Below are positions 23,246 to 36,540 of a stretch of DNA of 64,000 bases, in pieces (position 1 is the stretch's first letter; every line of letters starts with the position of its first letter). Source of the DNA: Epiperipatus broadwayi (Eukaryota; Onychophora; Udeonychophora; Euonychophora; Peripatidae). The stretch covers positions 9,414,719 through 9,478,718 of the forward strand of contig JAQFVV010000036.1 of assembly GCA_028023455.1 (NCBI GenBank), written 5' to 3'. Under the pieces are notes generated by a model, which saw only the letters and a program-made list of their open reading frames with translations, searched no databases and was not told the origin of the DNA. Both the position numbers and the translations under genes were made by a program.

Positions 23246-26200
23246 TATATATATATATGCCAATAATGTATTTTTGAATATTTATACACATTTAAATATT
23301 GCATAATTGTTTTACTTTAAATACCCATTTAAATCAGCTCGACTAATTTTATTCAATTGCATGAATCTATTAAAACTTTTCTTTTTGATTAATTATTGTC
23401 TATAGTTTTTTAATATTTCTGTCATGATGATTAGACTAAAAATTTGGACTGTTCAAATAAGTCATCCATATTCTCTATAATCGAATGTTCTTTTTCTTAC
23501 ATTGTTATTGTACAGTTCTTGTGTCCTTTTGAACAAAGGAAAAAAGACAATGGAAATCAACCCAGTTAATTTTTAGACAGCCTCTTGATTCTCATTATTT
23601 AATGTTCTCACATTTCATTTCCTCATTTATTGATATACATATATGCTTATTGCTACATGTGTTATATTTATTGACAGTAAAATAAGATCACATAATAGAA
23701 TTTTGTTTTCACCTTCCATATCTGGTTATCTAGTGACTGGCTTGACATTAGGCCATTACAATGTCTACTAAATCTAAGACTTGTCTAATGTTGTAAGATA
23801 TTGACATTTAGTTCATTGTTTGTGTAAATATATATGTGACTCGTTTCTTGAATTAAAATTTTTATCTTTCTTTCAGCTAAAGAAATTTAATTTATCGAGA
23901 TGTTTTTTTAAAATATCGATTTGATAATTGTAACCCTGTACTTGGTACATTGTTTTCTTTCCGTACTGTTATAAAATGGTTTGCTATGTTTGTTAATGTT
24001 TAAAAAAATAGTAAACAATAAATAATTCAAAGTTATAAACCAGAGTTTCATTATATGCAGGTTATATTGTCAGCCTGGATATAAAATACACCCAATACTA
24101 TGTCTCTTACTTGTATAATTAGTTAATTATTTTTGTTGTTTAAAATATTGTATTGAAATAGCTTTTATTATAATAAGCCATGTACTTGTATAAAACTAAA
24201 AGATAGATAAATTGTTTTAAAAGTTGTAGGAGTAAGTAATATTGAGTTATTTATTACTTTAAACTAAGTTTTCAGTTAATAAAGTTGTCTGCTAAATTAA
24301 GTATTTTAATTTAAAAAAAAATAAAGTTTGGTAATATTAGATTAAATAACATTAGGTTACTTTTAAAAAATAGTTCATATTTTACTTCTAATTGGCTATT
24401 AAAGATAGGTATTTTTAATTAATAAAGTTTTTAAAAGACAGTTCAATTTTGGATAAAATTAATTTCTGTAGCTAAATAATAAATTTAGTTAGTTAGATCA
24501 GCATTAAATTAGTTAATAAAGCAGCTTAAATTAAATAAATAGATAACTTCCTGTTTACATGTGTGAATAAAAGTTGTCCTTATGTGTTTAACATTTACTT
24601 GGTTTTAATTACTCAGTTATTTAATTCTCAAGATTAAAATTTTGATATTAAAATATTTTATTAAACATGCAAAATAAAGGGTTAACATTTATTATTTTAA
24701 AGGTTTTTAAACAAAGAGTGGAAACGAAGGTTGTTTTTATTTAAAAATATAATAATTAATAAAAATTATTTTATTTATTGTTTAAGTTTGTTAATTAATA
24801 CATTATAAATAATCTCTTTTTCAATTCAAGACTATTAATCAACATGGGGTTATTTAAAATCATGTAGGTCAGAATGGCATATGATTTTTAAATTAAGTAT
24901 TGAAATTAACCTTTTGACAACAGATGTCTCTTGTTGAGGGAGTTGCTAAGTTTGATTGATTATGAAAACTGCTATAAAACATCAGATCATCATCATTTTT
25001 GGACAACTGTAACTTGGTGACTGCTAATTATCTGTGTACTCATCCTCATGTGTTTAGTTTACTACCCACCTTTATTGCGGCTTTAAAACATCTGTGTTAT
25101 ACCAGAATAGTGTTAATTTTTTATAATTATTTTTATTTTTATTTAAAGTATAAAGTATAAATTTTATTTGATTTCAAACCCATGATGGCGTGCTAACAAG
25201 TTAAAAGGTAACTTTGCTCATTATATACTTAGTTCAATACTTGAATTTTCTCTGAAATGCCACAAAAAGTAATTTCATTGTTAAAAATAAATTTCTTCAT
25301 TTTTGTTCAATCTTAAGTTCTAAAGCAAACTTTATATGATGTGTTTGAAAATGTTCATCTATAAACTAATGGTGGACATTTTAGTAGTTCACCTTTTCGT
25401 CAGTCATTATTTTTTTAAAAGCAAGAACTTTAAATTTAAGAAGAGAATGAATACTTAACATTCAAGAAAAAAATAAATGTATTGTTATGCTAACCACTCA
25501 GCTATATAAACTTTTATAAGAATTATATTTCTTCTTAAATTTATTATAAATATCATGCTTACCATTTAGAAGAATTTTTTAATTATGCAGTTATATGAAA
25601 ATAACTCACTGTTTTTAACACAGGAGGAAATGCCAATAAAATATATTTGCTCTCTCTCTTCCTTTCTCCAAATATTGCTAGTAAATTAAATATCTGCTAG
25701 AAAACCTGAAATTGACTAACATTTTGTATTGTAAGGAAAGTATAAATAATTTGTATATGCTTCTCCTCTCTGAATATTAATAATTGTAAAGACTTTAGCA
25801 GGATATGAATTAAGAAAATTTTAAAATATATTTGTTTATTCAAGATAGCTTGCTGTAATAATCCAAAGGACATTTTGAAATACATTGTTTTATTTGCAGA
25901 CTCCAGTCTATTTTTTTTTTAAAAAAATGCTTTTAAAAAAAGATATTGAAACTTAGAAGTAACTGGAATCGACTTCTATTATTATTCAGTTAAATTTATG
26001 TGTGTGCTTCTTTGAAGTATATAAAAAAAATTACAAATATTTTTGCTATATGTTTTCTAAAAGAAAAATAGTTCTAGCTTCTTTATAAGAAAGCAAAACC
26101 CCAAAATGACTTTTGTTATTATTATAATAAATTAAATTTGCGTCCATGCTCTTCTTTTAAAATATAAAAGAGGTTATAAATATTTTTACTTATGTCTGTT

Positions 26201-26632
26201 GTACATCTTTTATATGTAATGTTATTTCTTCCTTTGCTTGTATGTACATACATATGCATGATAACGGAGCGGTTTTTTTCTTTATATCATGAAGCTGAGC
26301 AGATTTCAGAGACAACCATAGCTCTCATAGTAGCTGTCATTACTGCTATATTTATACAAAGACATACCATATAAACTAAATCATTTAAATATTTTTTATG
26401 TGATAATTGGACGCTGTTTTTGGATATTGTTATTTGGTGTTAACCTTTTTTTTCATTATCATACTTTATATACCAATAAACAAAAGAGAAAACATCTTAT
26501 TTGTCATATAAATGTAGTACGTAAATGACTTAATTTACACAGCATGTGTTTACACAATATGCTTAATGAATCGAAATATAAATACTGCAGCCATAGAATC
26601 ACGTTTATGGTTCTTTTTTTCCATATGTCAAA
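23246..26632. other. AT-rich non-coding stretch
   Basis: No gene, RNA or repeat recognised. A short plus-strand frame at 26192-26374 with a hydrophobic end has no support. Confidence 0.6.
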
Positions 26633-26724
26633 GCATCGGCCGGGAAGCGAACCCGCGGCAACCGTCTGCAAGCAATTGCTTGCTTGCAAGGCGGCTGTGC
26701 TGAACTCTCAGCTACCAAGGCCCC
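26633..26724 (-). tRNA. tRNA-like sequence with over-long anticodon arm
   Basis: On the minus strand an acceptor-like GCCTTGG (near 26720) pairs with CCGATGC (near 26636) at six of seven positions. A D-arm GCTG/CAGC follows, then a T-arm CGGG/CCCG around TTCGCTT. Between them, CCGCC...GACGG encloses TGCAAGC/GCTTGCA, giving a stem much longer than a normal anticodon arm. The loop reading and amino-acid identity are unclear. It may be a tRNA-derived repeat or a decayed tRNA rather than a working gene. Confidence 0.45.
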
Positions 26725-27749
26725 ATCGTTATGCACATGTAACATATGTATGTATATAAACTAAACAATTACATATGCAAGCGAAGGAAAAATAAATATT
26801 ATATATATTGCAACGAAAAGAAAATAATCTAGACCATTTGTAACGGAAATAATAATCTAGAAAAATCTATTTCATAGCACTTCACATTGAGGTAGTCATT
26901 TGCAATCGATCAATTGTTTTAGATCAATTATCCATAGCCATGTAGCTAATTTTATAACCCCATTGGACAAACCAATCTATAAATAACCATTTTATTATCT
27001 ACTCCATTCTTTTCTATATATCTGGGTGCCATTAGATTATCTGATCATAGCAAAATCACATTGGATACCTAATTATAATCGTACCTGGTTTGAACCTTGG
27101 TATACTATTTATGATAATATGTAGGATTTCCATTTTAATAATTGTATATCATTTGCATCTGTGCTAATGATAAAACATCTTCATTATTCCCTAATTGCGC
27201 AGACAAATTATTATACAAATTCCCATATAGATCATATTTAATCGCTCAACATTATCAATCGTTTAAGAGCTCATATTTAATATAATAAAATCATAAGTTT
27301 TACTAGCTCATATTTAATAATATAGATCATCGTCTTAGTAATTTACTAAATCTTTAGAGATCAACGATGGTAGTCATATTCCTTACGCTAGCTCACAAAC
27401 AATAAATAAACAAAATGAGAAATATTATTTGTACAGTTATTTAATATATTTATCTAGCTTATTTATTAATTAATAGATGATAATGATGATAATAGTGAGG
27501 ACAATGATATTTCCAGCCACAGCTTTATGCCTAAATCACAACACACATCATATCTTTTTATCAAGCTATAATTATTAACTAAAGTATTATTACACCTGTT
27601 ACTTCTGTTTATGATCGGAATTGACCCATGATGACGATGAATAAACTAATTTTCACAAGACAATAATAAACTCTAGGAAACATATAAACTTATTTTAATA
27701 AAAAAAATAGTATTGGTTAGTCATTAATATACAAGTAGAAAAATTTACA
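26725..27749. other. AT-rich non-coding stretch
   Basis: No feature recognised. Confidence 0.6.
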
Positions 27750-27933
27750 TAATTAATAATGCGGGATTCGAATTCAGATTTTGACACGACCCACTACTCT
27801 CAGTACCATCTCATATTGCTGACCCACCTGATCACACACATGTTGAAAAGAACAGGTGGGTCAGTAATATGAGATGGTATTGAGAATAGTGGGTCGTGTC
27901 AAAGTCTGAGTTCGAATCCCGCGTTATTAATTA
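27750..27933. repeat. 81-bp-arm inverted repeat of a B-box-bearing unit
   Basis: Arms 27750-27830 and 27853-27933 are inverted copies. Each carries GAGTTCGAATCCCGC-like sequence, a perfect pol III B-box core, and a TGGGTCAGCAATATGAG segment that is loosely A-box-like. The arm ends are TAATTAATAA, which may be duplicated target. Confidence 0.8.
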
Positions 27934-27934
27934 T

Positions 27935-28019
27935 GTGTGTGATCAGATGGGTCAGCAATATGAGATGGCACTGAGAGTAGCGTGTCATGTGAAAGTCTGA
28001 GTTCGAATCTCGCATATAT
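27935..28019 (+). repeat. B-box-bearing unit, third copy
   Basis: A direct copy of the unit in 27853-27933, beginning GTGTGTGATCAGATGGGTC and ending GTTCGAATCTCGC. A fourth copy lies at 34030-34114. Confidence 0.75.
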
Positions 28020-28086
28020 TACATATATAAATGCAGGTTTAAGCCTGTACAATATATATAATTAATAATAAAAATTAGTTACATCC

Positions 28087-28087
28087 A

Positions 28088-28149
<62 letters not shown>

Positions 28150-28161
28150 CAACAACAACAA
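28087..28161. repeat. (AAT)n then (AAC)n microsatellite
   Basis: About 60 bp of AAT units change to about 15 bp of AAC units. Confidence 0.95.
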
Positions 28162-30012
28162 CCGGAAATTCTTCCCTCTCCCCTTTAATGAAACTTAAAT
28201 TCAATTGTTAGTTGCATATAATATACATGAATGTTAAAGCATTTAGTAAAATTAAATATATCAGGAATCATTGAAATTTTATATTTCCAAAATAAACACC
28301 CGATGCATGCATATACTCACACACTATATACAATAAATTCTATACCCGTGATCTTAAAAAAAAAAAAAAAACAATAATCAAGAAATAGGTAGAGAAAAGT
28401 TTAGTTAAAATATAAAGATAGAAATATTTAAAAATATATCTATTCCTAGTTATTCATCTCAATTTCCATTAAGCTAGGTTGTTAATTACTTTAAAATCTA
28501 TTTCTCACTATACTAAATTTCTACCATCACCCTCTCTCTGGATTTTTACATTCATACTCAACACATATTCATATAGACATATATATTATTAAGTGTGTGT
28601 GAGTTACCCACCATTAATAAATCTTGTGTTTAGCCTTTACATATAACAATAATGATATATAAACAATATTTTTTTTTCATGATATCAAAATTCATAAAAA
28701 AAACAACAACAACCATTTAAAAACAATACATATATAAATGGTTACCCATAATGATAATCAAGTAATACCTAACATATTGATAAAGTCAATATTCATCATT
28801 ATTGAAAAACCTTTTTTTAATTATTGAGGCTTATTTTAATATTTTGGAGAGAGTGAGACAAATGGATTTATTTAAAAGAAAATTGTTAAGAGTCATTGAG
28901 AAAATAAAATGAAATAAAATTGATATTACCAGGCTCTTTTTCTATTTCCAATATAGAGACCACTTCAGTGGGTTTAATGAATTTCATTTTAAAGTAAGTT
29001 TATTCGAGCCTAAAGATTTGAATGTTTAATATGCATAGATATATTGATCATAATGATTTACTGGGAAAATTTTGTGTTAAGCTAGACTCATAATTCTTTC
29101 TGTTTTACTGTGATGATGATGATGTTATTGCACAAGCTGCAGTTCTTTATATACACTATTTTAGTATTGGGATGGGTTCTTCATTTCTTTGTTCTTATTC
29201 TCTGAGTATGGGTACATTATTTTCTTTTTCTTCATACACTTCTTGCATTTTATTCTCAGTGTTTTATTTGAACTCAGCAACAGCAGAAGTGAAGCAATAG
29301 CACTAGCAAGGTTGGAACCTTCTTTGGTCTGGAGATCAGCCATAAGTTTCTTGAAATGCTTTTCAGATGTGCTAGAGTTCTTTAGATTGATTGGTAGGAC
29401 CATCCAACGAAAGTAGTTTAAAACCTAGCCCTGCATATTCTGTAGAATCTCTGCAAACATATAAAGTAATCACATATTGGACTTGAGAAGCAATATCACT
29501 GAACACTTAGCACTTAGTAAAAGTAGTCTTTTTTCTGACTATATATGTGTTGCTTCTATAACATCACATATAGCTTTATGGACACCTTGCCATCTGCAAA
29601 ACCCTTCTATTTGTACAGATGTAATATAATTATCTCAACTTTTTTGATCTTCTCTTTTCCTCAACATTCATTTTTGGATGGTCCAAAACAATCTGCAGTC
29701 TCTTTGTAACTGTAATTACTTCTAATGAGCTATTTCTCTCATTCCCACTTTTCTAACACTGAAGTTATCTTAAAGTTTACTTCCCCTTTCTCTCTTAATT
29801 TTTTTTTAACACCAGATCGAAATCTTTTTGAATTGACAATTTTTTCTTTAACATATTTCCAATCTCTCTTTTTTAAACACATTTTAATTAGAAAAAAATG
29901 GTCTTAAATAATATAAAAAGAATCTTTTTTTACACAGAAAACATGAAATTATTAAAAACCGTTTGTTATATCTATAAATGTTTAAATTGTATTGTTTGTA
30001 CATACACAATTG
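28162..30012. other. mostly non-coding, one unidentified frame
   Basis: Nothing recognised except the open frame at 29161-29403. Several poly-purine and simple-sequence tracts occur. Confidence 0.5.
29161..29403 (-). other. unidentified open frame, possible gene relic
   Basis: An 80-residue minus-strand frame begins MVLPINLKNSS and has a leucine-rich middle (ASLLLLLSS), then a lysine-rich end (KKCMKKKKI). Codon use is less AT-driven than in nearby chance frames. Sequence upstream to about 29880 has protein-like stretches in changing frames, which suggests a decayed gene or pseudogene. No family was recognised. Confidence 0.2.
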
Positions 30013-30800
30013 CACACCAATAGCTCAAACAAGCTCTTAATTGATAAGTGTGGCAAGAGAAAGTATTTAAAATCTCTATCCAGAATATTCCTATCCCCAA
30101 ACCAATTGATATTGAGCTTTTGACTCACCTCAGTGAAGATCTAGAATATTCAGACACTAGATGTAAAATATCAACTCAAAAAACAGCACTTATTTAATAC
30201 CTGATGTTTAAGTAGAAACTCTGAAATTTTCAGACATGAAAATGTCTTTAACTCCAACTATCTAACTTAAATAGCAATATAGGGCTGAACCAAATTCAGA
30301 TCTACCATATATTAATAGCCTTAAAGGTAAAATTATAATAATCAATAAAGCAAGTTATATATAGCATGGTATTGCTTTTATGAGCATGTATTTACAAATA
30401 TGTAATATAGAGAGCATACCAATGGCTCAAACAAGCTCTTAATTAATAAGTGTGGTAAGAGAAAATATTTAAAATCTCTATCCAGAACATTCATAATGCT
30501 AAGGCTATTATTATATGGTAGATCTGAATTTGGTTCAGTCCTATATAGCTATTTAAGTTAGATAGCTGGAGTTAAAGACATTTTCATGTCCAAAAATTTC
30601 AGTTTCTACTTAAATATTATATATTAAATAAGTGCTGGGTTTTGATTTAATATTTTTTTGTTCTAGTGAACTGAGGAGAGCCAAAAACTCAAAATCAATT
30701 GGTCTGGGGATAGGAATGTTCTAGATAAAGACTTTAAATATTTTCTCTTACCACACTTATCAATTAAGAGCTTGTTTGAGCTATTGGTTTGCTTTCTATA
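30013..30800. repeat. foldback repeat family, paired copies
   Basis: The first copy (30013-30320) and a second, inverted copy (30410-30800) share ends around CAATAGCTCAAACAAGCTC and an inner CTGAAATTTTCAGAC motif. The second copy also starts with about 70 bp of the same terminal sequence, so it has inverted ends itself. No coding sequence. Confidence 0.8.
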
Positions 30801-33289
30801 TCACATATTTTTAAATACAAGCTTATAAAAACAATGTCACGCTATATATAACTTGCTTTACTGAGTACATATATTCATGTACATAGAACTTGCTTCCCTA
30901 AAGCAAAGACAAAGAAACATATATGTATTGAATCATTACATGATTGTTGAAAGCAATCTAAATGATATGAAAAGCCAAAAATTATAAAGTATAAGAAATC
31001 ATAGAGTAAGTTAGTAATGACAAGTATATACAAATATATTATTAGGAAAGAACAAGAGTACAATTTATTAAATATACATTGCAGTATAAAAAGTTAATAA
31101 GGAGACCAAAAATGATTTACAGAGTCTAAAGCTACAAACAACTATTTATATATGCTTAAAACTTTAATTCTTAAATAGACTGTTAACCTGTTTTAAAAAA
31201 ATGCATTGTCCTTTTTCTCTAATAAAAAAACAGTTGGGGAGAGGGAAAAAATGTTTCTCCTCTTTTTTCTGAAAGGTTTGAGATTTGTAATGCAGGATTT
31301 TAACTTGATACCCTAAAATAAATAAATATAAAGTGAAGCTTGTAATTTAAATTGATTAAAAGTAAAAACAAAAACATTATATTTTGGGATTTTTGATTTA
31401 TCGTAGCTTGATGGTGGCTACTCTTGTTAATCCAAAGAATGATCTCCAGATAAATCATGTTCTGAGTGCAATTTTTAAAAATATTGGTTTAGCACTTATT
31501 GTTATAAAACTCAAGCTTTTTATTAGACAGTGATAAAAAAATTAAAAAAATGTAAGTCAATTTAACTATCATGATAGATTTGAAAATAAAAATGTAGAAA
31601 TAAGTATGGAGATACAACCCAGTCTCCAAAGAGTGCTTCTGCATTTAATACTTGATAAATATTTATTACCAATACAATTACTTCACCTAAATTATCTATA
31701 CATACAATTTTTATTTTGTCAATATTATTTACCAAATAAGATTTAGACTTTCTATGAAGTTAACATAAAATATTACACGAATTTCGTTGAAAGATGTTCA
31801 TTATGTTTCTAAAAGTATGAATTAAATCCACAAATCTACTTCATATTTTATTCAGATTTCTGGCTGTCATACAACAAAATATATTATTTTAAAGTATTTT
31901 TTCATTAAGAGTTAGGTTTGTAGGAGTAGCGTGTGAAGTGCTTGATCAAAGAAGATTTTCTCAAATAGAATTATTTAGTAAATTTGACTATAATTCTGTA
32001 GGAAAAATAGACCACTTTGTTTTTAATTACTGTTCCAATGATATTATAAATTAATATAATATTGCATAAGTTTCCCTGGGAAAGTATGGTTTAGGATAGA
32101 ATATAATGAAAAGCTACAATAAAGATATTAAATATTTTCAAAAACAAGTTTCACCGCAGTATGTGTTAAAAAGTAGCACGCAAGATATCGGATAAAGAAA
32201 TATAAGTTCAGCATATAGTATATGGAGGCTTGTTTGTGGTTCATAGATTAGTTTCTATAATCATTACAAAAATCATTTATAAAGCATATTTTTTATTTTA
32301 TTTCATATAGCTAAAAACGACGAGTTTATTTTTATTTTAGAATTATATTTTTTATAGATGCATTTTAAAATTCTGTTATAATAATTTTGCAGATGATATT
32401 CTTAAACAAAGGTTTAATATATTCTATACCAAGGTTAAATATATTCTACACGTATATGTAAATAATGCAAGCATTAAAAAGTCAAAAATTCAAAAGCATT
32501 TTTTCTGGAATCCTTATAATCGTTTATGAATGGGGAATCGTTAATTTTAATCCAATTAACATCAAACAGAAAAAAAATTCTATCGTATATATATCAAAAT
32601 GTAATTTATAATCTCCGAACTAATTTTAGAATTTCTAATTGCTAATAAATTTAAATCAATAAATATAATAAAAAACATAACAACATTATTTTACCTGTGA
32701 AAAAAATTAGAATCCATAAACGATTCATGCTTCTCTGACATAAAAAATAATATTTAATTGAGGAGACATTTTTACTTCTCATTTTTATTAAAAAAAAAGT
32801 TAAAGGAAGTCTATTTTTTTTTTTATAGTTGTTGTTTAGCTATCACGTAATTAAAAGTCATAAGTTAATTGGTAACATTTATGCTTCAAAATTTTTAGCT
32901 TTAAATTATTTAACTAATTAATATAATGTTTTCTAACTTCCTACAAGAGCAACATTTATTTATTTCTAAAAACGGTTGTTTCTGAATACTTAAAGCAGAA
33001 CTGAAGGGTTTAAGACAGAATCACAACAATATATTTAAAAACAGATTAAGTAAACATAAAACTTCAAATTATTAGATACAAAGGAAAAAAAGTTTTATAT
33101 TTAACCTTACCGTGTTGATTTGGTCTATTATACCAGTGCATTGTGGTACATTGATTTGAACCTCATAAATTTTACTTCAATAAAATAAATGATCATTTTC
33201 TTTAATAAAAAATTAAGAAGCTTAAGTAAAAATTTCACAAATGTTTAAGTTATATAATTAAAATATATATGAAGCCCTTCAAGGGGTAT
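30801..33289. other. AT-rich non-coding stretch
   Basis: No feature recognised. Frames here are short and low-complexity. Confidence 0.6.
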
Positions 33290-33690
33290 TATATATATAT
33301 ATATACTAGATGGGGCTTACCAGTAGCTCTAATCAAGCTTTATTTTATAAGTGCCGAAAAAGAAAGAAATTCAAAATCTCTATTGGAAAGTCCCTATCTT
33401 CAGACCAATTGTTTTCCAGATTATGGCTCACCTCAGTGGAGTGCTGGGACTCTAGAAACTAGATATAAAATACTAACTCAAAAGTCAGCACTTATAAAAC
33501 ACGTTTCTATTAATTTGAAAGCCAGAACTTTTCAGACACTTAAATGTTTAAGGTGAGCCATAAGCTTGAAATTAATTGGTCTGGAGTTAGAAAATATTCC
33601 GATAGAGTTTTTGAATTCTTTCTCTTTCAACACTTATAAAATAAAGCTTGATTAGAGCTATTGGTAAGCTCCATCTAATTATCATTTAAA
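33290..33690. repeat. foldback repeat family, copy
   Basis: The ends read GGGGCTTACCAGTAGCTC and its complement, and the halves are inverted over most of the length. It shares inner sequence (TAAGTGCTGACTTT-like, CTCACCTCAGT-like) with the 30-kb copies. Confidence 0.75.
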
Positions 33691-34029
33691 TACAAGCTTA
33701 AATGCAAGCTACAAAATTTATGATTTGTTGTATTATTCTTCTGTACATGAGGGGTCAGAATGTCTTATATGTCAACATGGGTAGGATGACAACCTTGGCA
33801 CTAATAAGGGCTTTGAATGTTCCATTATCAGATTTTCAACGAAATGGAAGGCTGAAGAGTTGTGAGTTGGAATAGTTTGAAGCCTGTCCATTAAAGTATG
33901 AACATTGGCTATCTTAATATAAAGTTGAGTACTGATTATATATATGTGTGAGGATAGTAATCTGGACCAACTGATGATTGCTGGTTTAGCATGAAATACG
34001 TATATTGGTGATTATTTATCGTTTCAACA
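33691..34029. other. non-coding spacer
   Basis: No feature recognised. Confidence 0.5.
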
Positions 34030-34114
34030 TGTGTGTGATCAGGTGGGTCAGCAATATGAGATGGCACTGAGAGTAGTGGGTCATATGAAAGTCTGAGTTC
34101 GAATCCCGCATATA
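34030..34114 (+). repeat. B-box-bearing unit, fourth copy
   Basis: Nearly the same as 27935-28019, with GTTCGAATCCCGC at the end. Confidence 0.75.
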
Positions 34115-34149
34115 TTGTATTAATTATTATAAGTGTACTTTTGAAGCCT

Positions 34150-34470
34150 TTTGCAATGCTATATTGCAGAGGCTATTACTATAGAATGAAACTGAGCTGA
34201 ATTCAGACCCATATAGCTATCTGGGTTGTAAAGCTGGATTTAAAGACATTTACGTGTCTGAAAAGTTCAGACTTTCAAATTGATAGAAACATGTTTTATA
34301 AGTGCTGACTTTTGTGTTAGTATATTTTCGATCTAGTTTCTAGAGACTCAGCGCTCCATTGAGGTGAGCCATAAGCTCAAAAGCAATTGGTTAGGAGATA
34401 GGGACTTTCCGAAAGAGATTTTAGAGCTATTGGTAAGCTCAATCCAGTGAACATTTAAATGCAAGCTTAA
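34150..34470. repeat. foldback repeat family, partial copy
   Basis: It shares the inner half and one end (GAGCTATTGGTAAGCTC) with 33290-33690, in the same orientation as that copy's right half. Confidence 0.7.
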
Positions 34471-34489
34471 AAGCATATATATATATATA

Positions 34490-36540
34490 TATATGAAGAT
34501 TTTCACTGGTTGATATATAAAAGACGTATTTTGCGGATTCATCTATGTTAGAAACTTTAAATATTGATATACTGATGTTTTGACTTGATCTCACAAGTCA
34601 TCCACTGGATGATAAAAGGTAGAAAGATGGTTGTAGAGGTGCTACATTCACTGATTTAAAAAAATGTTAAAGTTACCCAATAGCAAAAATGTTAAATCTA
34701 GTATGTTTTTTTTTAAAAATATCAATCCAAATAGGAGGAAGTTTACATGTATTATCTCACTTATTTATTTAATCTGGCCTTTTAAGTATCTCAATGGCTT
34801 CTCTAATTTTGCACTGATAGATATTATCACATCTGGATACCTGAATCTATAATATGGAGTGAGAGTGCTGCTGATGATGAGTGTTGTTTAACTGCATTAG
34901 CATGCTCATCTCTCCTAACACTAATGCAACGATTTCTTATACCTATGTAAGAAGCGTTACAATTTTCATATGAGATTTTATAAACACCATGAGATTAAAG
35001 AGGGATTGAATCCTTAGGCTTGGTTATTATATTGCTGATCTTTTGATGGGTAGAAAATGCTGTATCTATATTACAGCATTCTAATATATGTCCAATACTG
35101 TCTGTAGTTCATTTTCCATATGGAACACAAATCCTAATAATTAATGTATCATCTTTTTGTTTCCTATTTTGTCCATTTTGGATTTGAAATAAGTTTTTTT
35201 TAATAAATTTATAATTATAACTGTTTGCTAATAAAACATTATTAATATGATTTATTTCTTCTTTTACATGTGACTTATCTGAAAGATTAATTCCTCTATT
35301 TAAAAGGGTTTTGGCTATAAAAACAATCTGAGTTAGGTGATGATGAGAATGTAAATATCTGTCTGTGCGTATATTCTTTCTGTAAATCGAATAAGATACT
35401 CTATTCGGTGTTCTGGTGACTAGAACATCAAGAAAAGGGAGTTTTCCATCAGACTCTGTCTCCATTGTAAATTTAATATGAGGATGCATATTATTTAAAT
35501 GTAAGAAAAAATTATCTAATTTATTTTTTCCTTGTTGCCATATGACAAAAGTGTCATCTATGTATCTGAGCCAAATGAGAGGTTTTAAAGATGATGATTC
35601 TAAAACACGAGTTTCTATATTTTCCATGAATAAATCAGCTATTACTCCTGAGATAGGTGAGCCCATAGGAGTACCAAAAACTTATCTTTAATGCTGTCCA
35701 TTGTATACAAAATATGTGTTCAAAAGACAATGTTTAATCAAAGCAATAATATGGTCTGGTAAATTGTAACATTGTGAAATTATATTTAAAGCTTCATCAA
35801 TTGGAATGTTTGTAAACAAAGACCCGACATCACAACTGACCAGAATGTCATTAGTATTAAATTTAAAATTTTTTAAAACAGAAATAAAATGTAAAGAGTT
35901 TTTAATATATGATCGTACGTTTAATGAAATCTGATAAATATCTAGCTAAAATATGAGTTGGAGGTCCTATTGAGCTTACTATTGGACGAAGGGGGGGATA
36001 TCTGGTTTGTGAATTTTTGGAATTCCATTAAAGTTTGGACAGACACGTGATTTTTCAAGAGGGATTATTTTATTTGTTATTCCTGTTTCAGTAAGTGGTT
36101 TATTAATAATGGCTTTGGTTGTTTTTCCAAATATGTGATACGATCTCTTTTTGATAGTTTATAAGTTTTATCATTAAGCAAATCTGTCACGATCCATAAC
36201 AAAAGTAGCATTCCCTTTATCAACTGGAAATACAACAATTGATTTGTCCGATTTTATATTATTTAATGCTTGTCTTTCTTTCTTTGATATATTATTTTTA
36301 GGAAGCTTAGTTTTTTTTTTAAATATTGCAATTCTCGACTCTAGCCAAATCAGCCGATGAAGAATCAATTTTATCGAGAGCTGATTCAACATTAGAAACA
36401 ATTTTTTCAAAAGGTATCCAGGATGGCGTTAAAGCATAATTATTTTTTTTTTCTAAAACTGAAACTTCATCTGTAGAAATAACTTTTTTAGATAAATTAT
36501 AAACGGTTTTTTGATTTGGATACATAATGTTTGGTGAATG
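34490..36540 (-). mobile_element. Penelope-like element, copy A
   Basis: On the minus strand, from 36540 towards 34490, it encodes an N-terminal region (SVLEKKNNYALTPSWIPFEK), palm segments with SLFTNIPIDEAL, then MGSPISGVIADLF and RYIDDTFVIW (35109-35666). A GIY-YIG domain (GVYKIS...SYIG, near 34950-35000) follows. Stop codons and frame changes break the frame. The 3' non-coding tail (34500-34660) contains the TCAAAACATCAG-type motif. The element meets copy B head-to-head at about 36540. Confidence 0.85.
35109..35666 (-). pseudogene. Penelope-like reverse transcriptase, C-terminal part
   Basis: This 185-residue frame holds the catalytic RYIDD (residues 34-38) and the MGSPIS motif of the RT palm. 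Further on, KINHINNVLLANSYNYKFIKK-type sequence leads towards the GIY-YIG endonuclease. The frame opens at MGSPIS only because a frame break precedes it, so no full enzyme is encoded. Confidence 0.8.

Noticed and set aside
26192-26374. Short frame with a hydrophobic end
   Set aside because: Hydrophobic runs are common in AT-rich chance frames, and there is no other support.
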